Positions 7,926 through 15,239 of a stretch of 64,000 nucleotides of DNA are shown here, piece after piece. Both the position numbers and the translations under genes were made by a program. Position 1 is the stretch's first letter; each line of letters begins with the position of its first letter. The stretch spans positions 1 through 64,000 of the forward strand of contig JANYHK010000097.1 of the NCBI GenBank assembly GCA_025359105.1, given 5' to 3'. Below the pieces are notes generated by a model that was not told the DNA's origin, did no database searches, and saw nothing but the letters and a program-made list of their open reading frames with translations. The stretch comes from Myxococcales bacterium (lineage in GTDB: Bacteria > Myxococcota_A > Polyangia > Polyangiales > Polyangiaceae).

Positions 7926-8204
7926 ATGTCGCTTCTTAAAGCAGGATTTGCCGTCGCGTTTGCCGCCCTCACCGTCGCCGCCTGCAGCAGCGGCCAGGGC
8001 GACGATTGCACCAAGGACTCGGACTGCCACTCGAACCTGTCGTGCCAAGCCGTTCAGGGGCGGGCCAAGCTCTACTGCTGCCCGACGCCTGCGCAGTCGA
8101 GCAACTACGCCAACTGCCACCCCGATCTGTCGGCGCCGCCCGCCTCTACGTCCTCCTCGTCTTCTTCGTCCTCTTCTTCTTCCGGCGCGGACGCGTCGAA
8201 GTAG
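7926..8204 (+). CDS. Small Cys-rich lipoprotein inside the gcv cluster
   Basis: 92 residues. The start has GAGAGGA 5 bases upstream of the ATG. A signal peptide (MSLLKAGFAVAFAALTVAAC) ends in a lipobox Cys. The mature protein has six further Cys in a compact segment (DDCTKDSDCHSNLSCQ and YCCPTPAQ), then a low-complexity poly-Ser tail (STSSSSSSS). This fits a small extracellular disulfide domain on a lipid anchor. No known part in glycine cleavage. It is read in the same direction as gcvT, gcvH and gcvPA and lies in the operon space between them, which is unusual. Confidence 0.75.
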   Translation: MSLLKAGFAVAFAALTVAACSSGQGDDCTKDSDCHSNLSCQAVQGRAKLYCCPTPAQSSNYANCHPDLSAPPASTSSSSSSSSSSSGADASK

Positions 8205-8217
8205 GTTCTCCCATTTC

Positions 8218-9573
8218 ATGCGCTACCTCCCCCACACCCCCGAAGAGATCACCTCGATGCTGCAGGCGATCGGCGTTCCGTCGATCGACGATCTGTTCAG
8301 CCCGATCCCTGAGGGGGTGCGGTTCAAAGGTCTGCTCGCCCTCGAGCCGGCCCTCGACGAGTCGCGCCTCATGGACCACCTGACGGCCCTCGCGGCGAAG
8401 AACACCGGCGCGACGGCGCTCAGCTTCCTCGGCGCGGGGGCGTACGATCATCACGTCCCGCCGCTGGTCGACCAGCTGCTCCTGCGCGGCGAGTTCTACA
8501 CGGCGTACACGCCGTACCAGGCCGAGGTCGCGCAGGGCACGCTGCAAGCGATCTTCGAGTTCCAGACGATGTGCTGCGAGCTCTTCGGGATGCCCGTGGC
8601 GAACGCGTCGATGTACGACGGCGCGAGCGCGGCGGCCGAAGCGGTGCTCATGGCGCGGCGCCTGACCAAACGCACTCACGTCCTCGTGAGCGACGGCGTC
8701 CACCCCGAGTACCAGGAGACGATCCGCACCTACGTACGCGGCCTTCCCGGCGGCGCCGCTGAGATCGAGATCGTGCCGCACGCGGCGTCGGGCGTCGCCG
8801 ACCTGGACGCGCTGAAGCGCCTGCTCCGCGACGACACGGCGTGCATCGTCGTCGGCTACCCGAATTTCTTCGGCTGCGTCGGTGACCTGCAGGCGATCGC
8901 CGATCTCGCGCACGCCAAGGGCGCGCTCCTCGTGACGGCCACCGCCGAGCCCTACGCGCTCGCGCTAGTCGAGCCGCCCGGCGCGCTCGGCGCCGACATC
9001 GCGGTGGGCGAGGGCCAGGCGCTCGGGCTGCCCCCGCAAAACGGCGGGCCGGGCTGCGGCCTCTTCGCATGCAAGGACTCGCGAGAGTTCCTCCAGAACA
9101 TCCCCGGCCGTCTGTGCGGCGAGACGGTCGACAAGAACGGCCTCCGCGGTTACGTGCTCACCCTCGCGACGCGCGAGCAGCACATCCGGCGCGACCGCGC
9201 GACGAGCAACATCTGCACGAACCACGCGCTCTGCGCGCTCGCGATCACGATCCGCGCGAGCCTCCTCGGCAAGAAGGGCTTCGTCGAGGTCGCCAAGCAG
9301 TGCCTCGCGAAGGCGGAGTACCTGAAGGCGGAGCTCGTGAAGACCGGCGCGTGGGAGGTCGCGTTCTCGGCGCCCACGTTCAACGAGTTCGTCGTCCGCT
9401 CGAAGAAGGGCCCTGCCAAGGCGGCGGTGGACGCCGCCCAGAAGCAGGGGATCCTGGCCGGCGTCGACCTCGGTCGCTGGTACCCCGGTAAAGAGCGCGA
9501 TCTCCTCGTCTGCGTCACCGAGCGCCACGCGCGCGAAGATCTCGATCGGCTCGTGGCGGCGATTCGCCAGTAG
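8218..9573 (+). CDS. gcvPA: Glycine dehydrogenase (decarboxylating) subunit 1
   Basis: 451 residues, matching the N-terminal half type of split P protein (GcvPA). P protein decarboxylates glycine with PLP and passes the aminomethyl group to H protein. Conserved features are MRYLPHTPEEITSML, the GAGAYDHHVPPLVD segment, TAYTPYQAEVAQGTLQAIFE, NASMYDGASAAAEA, and QNGGPGCGLFACK. The subunit lacks the PLP-lysine, which sits on GcvPB, and gcvPB is not found in this window. It must be encoded elsewhere for a working complex. The ATG at 8218 begins 13 bp after the lipoprotein gene stop. Confidence 0.95.
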   Translation: MRYLPHTPEEITSMLQAIGVPSIDDLFSPIPEGVRFKGLLALEPALDESRLMDHLTALAAKNTGATALSFLGAGAYDHHVPPLVDQLLLRGEFYTAYTPYQAEVAQGTLQAIFEFQTMCCELFGMPVANASMYDGASAAAEAVLMARRLTKRTHVLVSDGVHPEYQETIRTYVRGLPGGAAEIEIVPHAASGVADLDALKRLLRDDTACIVVGYPNFFGCVGDLQAIADLAHAKGALLVTATAEPYALALVEPPGALGADIAVGEGQALGLPPQNGGPGCGLFACKDSREFLQNIPGRLCGETVDKNGLRGYVLTLATREQHIRRDRATSNICTNHALCALAITIRASLLGKKGFVEVAKQCLAKAEYLKAELVKTGAWEVAFSAPTFNEFVVRSKKGPAKAAVDAAQKQGILAGVDLGRWYPGKERDLLVCVTERHAREDLDRLVAAIRQ

Positions 9574-9612
9574 GAGCGCGCGGTACACGAAGTCGGCTAC
9601 GCTGGGCGTGAG

Positions 9613-11100
9613 ATGACGGCGCTCAGCGGCAAGATTCGCGACTACGAGGTGTGGGGGCGCCTCGGCGAGGGCGGCATGAGCGAGGTGTGGCTGGCGAAGC
9701 ACACGGCGCTCAACATCCCCGTCATCATCAAGACGCTTCGCGGCGCCGTCGCCGACGTGACGGGGACGTCGCGCATGCTGAACGAGGCGCGCCTCATGGC
9801 CCGCGTGACGAGCCCGCGCGTCGTCCGCGCGATCGACGCAGGCGTGCACGAAGGCGTGCCGTACCTCGTCCAGGAGTACGTCGACGGCATCGACATGGCG
9901 GAGCTCGATCGGCGTCGGCGCGCCGCGCTGGGCGTGGGGCTGCCGCTCTGGTTCGTCAGCTACGTGATGCGGGAGATCTGCGCCGCGCTCCACACCGCGC
10001 ACCAGGCCGGCGTCATCCACCGCGACGTGAAGCCGTCCAACATCTTTGGCTCGCCCGACGCCGGCATCCGCCTCGGCGACTTCGGCATCGCGGTCGGCAG
10101 CGACGACGGCAAGGCGCCGGAGGCCAGCGGCACGATCAACTTCTGCGCGCCCGAGCAGCTGCGCGGCGACAAGGTCGACCGGCAGACCGACGTTTACGGT
10201 GCCGGCGCGACCGCGTGCGATCTGCGCTACGGCAAGACGCCGTACCCGACGCTGAGTGCGATCCTCGATAAGGCCCACGCGGCGTACCTGCCTGCCCCGC
10301 AGACCCCGGCCGAGGCGTACTTCCAGCATCTCGTGCGCCGCATGGTCGACAAGGACCCCGCCAAACGGCCCGAGGATTCCAGCGAGGCCGGTCGGCACTT
10401 CGGCACCCTGGCGCGCGCACTGCGGCCGTCGTCGTTTCGCGGGCCGGTCACCTGCGTCGACAAGAACACCTTCCGCATCGGCCACTCTACGATCGGCTTC
10501 TGCGTCGGTGATCTCGCCAGCGCCCAGGCCGACGCGATCGTGTCGAGCGCCAACTTCGAGCTCGTCATGCGCACCGGAGTCGGCGACGCGCTGCGCCGGC
10601 GCGGAGGCGACGAGATCGAAGCGGAGGCGATGAAGCAAGGGCAGCAGCCGCTCGGGTCCTGCGTCGCGACGGGGGCCGGTACGCTCGCCGCCAAGCACGT
10701 CCTCCACGCCGTCAGCGCGTGGAACGAGGCGTCGTGCGTCGGCCGGGCGATGCACCGCGCGCTCCTGCTCTCCGACGAGCTCGGGCATCGCTCGCTCGCC
10801 CTGCCGGCGCTCGGCACCGGCGCGGCGCGCGTGAGCGTCGAGATGTGCGCCAACGCGATGATGAGCGCGCTCGCGTGGCACCTGGCGCTCGGCGGCTCGC
10901 GTCTCGAGAACGTCCGCGTGTACCTCGGCGACGAGGCGAAGCTCAAGGTGTACCGCCAGGTCGCCGCCGAGGCGCTGCGCGACGCCGAGGACGAGCACCC
11001 GGCGTTCGCGGAGCTGGGCCTCCCCGTCGAGGGCGGCGAGGTGAACGCCGACGCTGCGACGAAGCTCGACGCGATCCGTCAGGGCTCAGGGCCTTTGTGA
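9613..11100 (+). CDS. Ser/Thr protein kinase fused to a macro domain
   Basis: 495 residues. The kinase domain (about 10-270) is complete: glycine loop LGEGGMSEVW, ATP-binding K40 in VIIKTL, HRDVKPSN catalytic loop (D138), DFG at 156-158 and CAPEQ. Residues about 292-435 form a macro domain: GFCVGDLASAQADAIVSSAN is the ADP-ribose-binding start, followed by TGVGDALRRRGG and the closing loop LPALGTGAARVS. There is no membrane helix, so it is a cytoplasmic protein. Macro domains bind or remove ADP-ribose or related nucleotides, so the kinase may respond to NAD-derived signals or ADP-ribosylated partners. That link is inferred. It follows gcvPA by 40 bp on the same strand. Confidence 0.88.
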   Translation: MTALSGKIRDYEVWGRLGEGGMSEVWLAKHTALNIPVIIKTLRGAVADVTGTSRMLNEARLMARVTSPRVVRAIDAGVHEGVPYLVQEYVDGIDMAELDRRRRAALGVGLPLWFVSYVMREICAALHTAHQAGVIHRDVKPSNIFGSPDAGIRLGDFGIAVGSDDGKAPEASGTINFCAPEQLRGDKVDRQTDVYGAGATACDLRYGKTPYPTLSAILDKAHAAYLPAPQTPAEAYFQHLVRRMVDKDPAKRPEDSSEAGRHFGTLARALRPSSFRGPVTCVDKNTFRIGHSTIGFCVGDLASAQADAIVSSANFELVMRTGVGDALRRRGGDEIEAEAMKQGQQPLGSCVATGAGTLAAKHVLHAVSAWNEASCVGRAMHRALLLSDELGHRSLALPALGTGAARVSVEMCANAMMSALAWHLALGGSRLENVRVYLGDEAKLKVYRQVAAEALRDAEDEHPAFAELGLPVEGGEVNADAATKLDAIRQGSGPL

Positions 11101-11101
11101 G

Positions 11102-11116
11102 CGGGCCGAGGCCCGT
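11102..11116. terminator. Hairpin between convergent kinase and secreted-protein genes
   Basis: A short GC-rich hairpin (CGGGC-CGAG-GCCCG) lies just after the kinase-macro stop, in the 32-bp gap to the convergent gene. It could end transcription from the plus strand, but no T-tract follows. Confidence 0.3.
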
Positions 11117-11132
11117 TCACAACCCCTGAGGA

Positions 11133-12239
11133 CTACATCTTCTTGTCGCGACCGGCCCAGCCGAGCGTGATGCTCACGACCGGCTCCTTGTCGCGCGAGG
11201 TCCAGCTGGTGCTCATGTTGATCGACATCGGCCGGACGTGGAGCTCGGGCTGCGAGAGGTCCTGCATCGAGTCGCCCCCGCCGAGCAATGCCTGGAGTGG
11301 CGACTCCTTCTTCTCGGGCTGCTCTTCCGCCGGGACGACCGAGACGACCGACGTCTCGAGCTTCGCCATCTCGCCCACGCCTTGCTCGGCGTGGAGCTGG
11401 ACGCGCGCGAAGCCGCAGCTGCTGGCGTCGTGCGTGCCGCTGCTCGCTTCGATCATGAGCGGCATGCGCATCATCCGCGCGCGCCGCATCTCCGCCACGC
11501 TGCCGGAGCCGCCGGAGCTGGAGGTGGCGTCGGGGTCCTTGACGCGACGAACGACGAGCTGGACGTGCGTGCGCTCCCGCGCGGCGTAGATGGCGAAGCC
11601 GCCGGGCGCGTCGGTCACCCTCTGGAGCCCGAGGGTCGCCTTGGCGATCTGTCGAACGCCGCGCGTCGTCGGGTCGACCCACGCGTCGACCATCTCGAGC
11701 TGCGCTTTGCCGCTCCCGAGGTCGACGAAGCGCTCCTGGTGCACGGCCGTGACCTCGAACTTTCGAGGAATGTCCTGCATGCGAACGGGCTTGCCGCCCT
11801 TGGCGCGCGGCGGCATCGGCATGAAGTGCGGCGACATGTGGACGCCGGGCTCGAGCGACGGGCTCCACTCGGCCGGTCCTCCCGGCTCGTCGATATCCAC
11901 ATCGGTCGCGCGCTCGGAGAAGCACACGTCGGCCTGCTCCTCGCTCGAGCCCATGAACCCGCCCTTGCCGGTGGAGAAGTCCTTCGCGTCCTTCTCCTTC
12001 GAGAAGATCATCGAGAACTGCATCCGTCCGTTCATCGTCTGCTCGGGCGGCGGCTTGGCGACGAAGAAGCCTGGCACCTTCTCGGTCGCCGGAATCGTCT
12101 TCGGGCCTTCGCCGACGGGGTGCTGGGTGACCTGGCCGGTCGGAAGCGACGCGAACTTCAGCGTCTCGGCCGACGACGGCGTGGCGAGCAGGGCGGTCGC
12201 GCCGAGGAGCGCGAGAGAGATCAACGTTCGGCGCTTCAT
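11133..12239 (-). CDS. Secreted hypothetical protein, partner of di-haem lipoprotein
   Basis: 368 residues with a clear signal peptide (MKRRTLISLALLGATALLAT, ending PSSAE). The mature protein contains FSMIFSKEKDAKDFSTGKGG, a Met/Pro-rich stretch (HFMPMPPRAKGGKP), a central predicted beta-rich region and a Gly-rich C-terminus. I do not recognise a family. The start ATG overlaps by one base the stop of the upstream di-haem propeller gene (TGATG), so the two are translationally coupled and probably function together outside the cytoplasmic membrane. Long frame extensions upstream are antisense artefacts of that gene. Confidence 0.7.
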   Translation of the reverse strand: MKRRTLISLALLGATALLATPSSAETLKFASLPTGQVTQHPVGEGPKTIPATEKVPGFFVAKPPPEQTMNGRMQFSMIFSKEKDAKDFSTGKGGFMGSSEEQADVCFSERATDVDIDEPGGPAEWSPSLEPGVHMSPHFMPMPPRAKGGKPVRMQDIPRKFEVTAVHQERFVDLGSGKAQLEMVDAWVDPTTRGVRQIAKATLGLQRVTDAPGGFAIYAARERTHVQLVVRRVKDPDATSSSGGSGSVAEMRRARMMRMPLMIEASSGTHDASSCGFARVQLHAEQGVGEMAKLETSVVSVVPAEEQPEKKESPLQALLGGGDSMQDLSQPELHVRPMSINMSTSWTSRDKEPVVSITLGWAGRDKKM

Positions 12240-14314
12240 CAGATTGACCTCAGGTAGGCCTCGAGCGCGTCGAGGTCCGTCTCGGAGAGCTGTTTGGTGT
12301 GCCCCATCTTGCCATCGACGTCCTTCAGCAAGTCCTTGAGCGTCTTGTAGCGGCCGTCGTGGAACCATGGTCCCGCGCCGCCCGTCCCCCTGAGCGACGG
12401 CGTGTTGAACTGATCCCCTCGGTCAGCCTTGGCCTTGCTCTTCACGTCGTGGAGCTGTCCGTCGGAGAAATCTGCGCTGGGGATGTGGCACTCGGCGCAC
12501 TTGGCCTCCTTCGACAGGAATACCTGCTCGCCACGCGCGACCTTCGCTTCCTTGGGCGCGCGGGCGACAGCGGCGTTGGGGGGCGCGAGCGTCGTGATGT
12601 AGGCGACGATGGCGTCGAGCTCCGCGCTGCGGAGGCCGCCGCCGTCGAGGCGATCGAACGTGGTCGACAGGTGCTCTCGCAGCGTCTTCTCGCCGTTGCT
12701 CCACGAGTACGGCGGCGTCGAGCTGACGCGGCCGGCGAGGAGGATAGTGCGGCGCGGACCGTCGGGCGTCGCCCAGGTGATGGCGTCGTCGCGGCCGTCG
12801 GGGTGGCAGCTCGCGCATGCGCGGCCGTCCTTCGCGATGCGGTTGTCGCCAGCCGCGTGGAAGAGCAGGCGCCCAAGCGCAACCTCGGGCTGGATCTTGC
12901 GCTCCGCGGCGGGAAGCTCGATGCGCCCCGAGCGCTCGCGCGGGTTCGCCTTCTCGGCGGTGATGGGGATGTTCGTCAGCTCGATGACGTCAAGGACGCG
13001 ATCGAACTGCGACCACACGATCGCGCGGTGCTTCGGACCGTCGAGCGCGATGCCGGTAGGCCCGGCGCCGACGCCCCAGCGGCGCTTCTCGGCGCGAACC
13101 GGGCTCGCGGCAGCGGCGTCGTAGGCGATGACGTCGTCGATGCCGAAGCAGGTGACGAGGAGGTTCTTCGTCGACGGGTCGACGATCGCCGCGCGCGGCA
13201 GGAGGCACGGCTCGTGGTGATCGCGGGGGTCGTCGCCGTGGCCCATGAACATGCGCTCGCGGCTGGTGGCGAGCGACGTGTCGATCGGCGTCCCGGTGGT
13301 GTCGTCGAGCACGGCGACGCTCGCGGCCTCGGTCGGGCTGTCGTCGTCGCCGTACCCCTCGGCGCGCATGTTGGGATCGCCGTTGTCGACGAAGACCTCC
13401 GGCGCGAGCACGCGACCGGCCGGGTCGATAGATTTGGCGAGCGCGTATCCCTGGCAGGACGAGCGGCTCCCTCGCTCCGTTTCGCTGTCGCCCTCCTTCT
13501 CCATCTCGGCGAAGCGCCTCTCCATCTCCGGAGTGACCTTGATGCCGGCCGCCTTCATCCGAGCGGGCTGCGAGCGCATCATGCGACGACGCTGCGCGAC
13601 GAGCGGATCCTTGCCGCGGAGCTTCACGGCCCTCGCCTTGCCCGCGGCGAGGTCGACCACGCTCATCTGCGAGCCGACGGCGTGCGCGACGAACGCGCTC
13701 TTGCCGTCCTCGCTGACCACGACCGCGCGGGGCTCACGCGGAAGCTCGACGCTGAAGCGACGCGCCAGGGTGTCACCGTCGTGCCCGGCGAGGGCCCTGC
13801 CCCAGCCGCTCGACACGAGCACCGTGCCGTCGGGCGCAAGCGCGAGCGCGACCGGCTCGGTGGCCGTGTCGATCGAGCACGACGTCGCGAGCGGCTTGTC
13901 GGTCACCGAGGGCTCGAGGGCGACGACCTTGCTCTTGTCCTTCACCGTGACGAGCAGTCGCCCGTCGGGGGTGAGGAGCATGTGGCCGGGCGTGCCGTCG
14001 ATCGCCGTCGACGCAAGTTGCTTTTTCCCATCGACGTCGACGGTGAGCACGGCATGGACGTCCTCGTCCGACACGTACGCCACGGTCTTGCCGTCGACGC
14101 TCGCCAGCACCACTGTCGAGCTGACGCCCGACGCGCTCACGGCCGTCGCGACGGCGCGCGCGAGCTTGTGGCAGGGCGCCGAAGGGGCCGCCGCAGCTGC
14201 CTTGGCCGCCGGCACCTGGGGAGCGGGCGCCTGCGCGCCTCCATGCCCACCGCACGCCGCCGCCGCCACCGATCCGAGGACGGCCGCCAGGGCCAATCCG
14301 CTCCACCTTTGCAT
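12239..14314 (-). CDS. Di-haem c-type cytochrome/beta-propeller lipoprotein
   Basis: 691 residues. The ATG at 14312-14314 has GGAGG 5 bases upstream. The signal peptide ends in a lipobox (SVAAAACGG). Residues about 60-460 contain repeated propeller-like strands (VAYVSDEDVHAVLTVDVDG, MLLTPDGRLLVTV, RAVVVSEDGKSAFVAH). The C-terminal third carries two haem-binding motifs, CASCH near residue 500 and CAECH near residue 605, with GRLLFHAAGDNRIAKDGRAC and TPSLRGTGGAGPWFHDGRY as in MauG/cytochrome c peroxidase-type domains. It is likely a periplasmic or outer-membrane electron-transfer or oxidising enzyme. The substrate is unknown. Confidence 0.8.
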   Translation of the reverse strand: MQRWSGLALAAVLGSVAAAACGGHGGAQAPAPQVPAAKAAAAAPSAPCHKLARAVATAVSASGVSSTVVLASVDGKTVAYVSDEDVHAVLTVDVDGKKQLASTAIDGTPGHMLLTPDGRLLVTVKDKSKVVALEPSVTDKPLATSCSIDTATEPVALALAPDGTVLVSSGWGRALAGHDGDTLARRFSVELPREPRAVVVSEDGKSAFVAHAVGSQMSVVDLAAGKARAVKLRGKDPLVAQRRRMMRSQPARMKAAGIKVTPEMERRFAEMEKEGDSETERGSRSSCQGYALAKSIDPAGRVLAPEVFVDNGDPNMRAEGYGDDDSPTEAASVAVLDDTTGTPIDTSLATSRERMFMGHGDDPRDHHEPCLLPRAAIVDPSTKNLLVTCFGIDDVIAYDAAAASPVRAEKRRWGVGAGPTGIALDGPKHRAIVWSQFDRVLDVIELTNIPITAEKANPRERSGRIELPAAERKIQPEVALGRLLFHAAGDNRIAKDGRACASCHPDGRDDAITWATPDGPRRTILLAGRVSSTPPYSWSNGEKTLREHLSTTFDRLDGGGLRSAELDAIVAYITTLAPPNAAVARAPKEAKVARGEQVFLSKEAKCAECHIPSADFSDGQLHDVKSKAKADRGDQFNTPSLRGTGGAGPWFHDGRYKTLKDLLKDVDGKMGHTKQLSETDLDALEAYLRSI

Positions 14315-14363
14315 GAGACCTCCGCCTTCCAGAGTCATACGCCTGGGCGCAGCTTTTGCTGCC

Positions 14364-15239
14364 TTACTTGGACCCCGTCACCACCGCGAGCGCTCCCACC
14401 AGAATGAGCGCCGCCCCCACGAATCCACCGCTCCCGAGGCGCTCATCGTACACGATTGCGGCGATCATCATCGCGACGAGAGGCTCGAGCAGGGTCAACG
14501 TGGAGGCGTGGCTCGCCTGGATTCGCCGGAGGCCCCAGGTGAAGACGAGCCCCGCGAGGGCGCCGGGGCCCACGCTGCCGAGGGCGACGATCGCCATGGC
14601 GCCCGGCGCGGCCGCCCACGCGCCCGGCGGGACGAAGAGGGCGAGGAGGGGTGTCGCGACGAGGCCGTGGTAAAACATCAGCTCGCTCGCGGAGAAGGTG
14701 CCGGCGAGGCGCTTGTTCACCAGCACATTGGACGCGTAGAAGACCGCGCTCCCCGCGCCGCAGGCGGCGCCGAGCCACGACGTGCCCGACGGCGCGCTCC
14801 ATGGCGACAGGAGCAGGACGAGGCCCGCGAACGAGACGGCGGCGGCGCCCCAGGTGCGCGCGCTCGTCCGCTCCTTCAAGACGAACGGCGCGGCGACGGC
14901 GACGAAGATGGGGGTCAAGTAGTGGGTGAGGACGGCGACGGCCACGCTCGTCTTCTGGTAGGCGGCGAAGAAGAGGATCACGTTCATCGCGTCGCCGACG
15001 CCGAGCCACGCCAGGAGGCGCCACGCGCGGGCGTCCGCGCGCACGCGCACGCGATCGACGACGCTGAACGGCGCGGCCACGAGCGTCAGCACCGCCATGA
15101 GGATCACCGCCTCGAGCGCGGGATCGAGCCTCCCCACCGACTCGGCGTGACGAAGGATGAGCGGCCACGTCCCCCACGACGACGCGGCAGCGGCGACGAG
15201 CGCGTATCCGATGAAGCGCGAGCGGGTCGCCCCCGTCAC
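14364..15239 (-). CDS. EamA/DMT-family inner-membrane transporter
   Basis: 291 residues with about ten membrane helices in two homologous halves, the layout of EamA (drug/metabolite) exporters. Typical segments are SSWGTWPLILRHAE, ILFFAAYQKTSVAVAVLTHYL with TPIFVAV, and in the second half FYASNVLVNKRLAGTFSA and STLTLLEPLVAMMIAAIVYDE. The substrate cannot be told. The GTG start at 15237-15239 overlaps the mutS stop (GTGA), so it is translated from the mutS mRNA. A long upstream extension of the frame runs antisense through mutS and is not real. Confidence 0.85.
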   Translation of the reverse strand: MTGATRSRFIGYALVAAAASSWGTWPLILRHAESVGRLDPALEAVILMAVLTLVAAPFSVVDRVRVRADARAWRLLAWLGVGDAMNVILFFAAYQKTSVAVAVLTHYLTPIFVAVAAPFVLKERTSARTWGAAAVSFAGLVLLLSPWSAPSGTSWLGAACGAGSAVFYASNVLVNKRLAGTFSASELMFYHGLVATPLLALFVPPGAWAAAPGAMAIVALGSVGPGALAGLVFTWGLRRIQASHASTLTLLEPLVAMMIAAIVYDERLGSGGFVGAALILVGALAVVTGSK

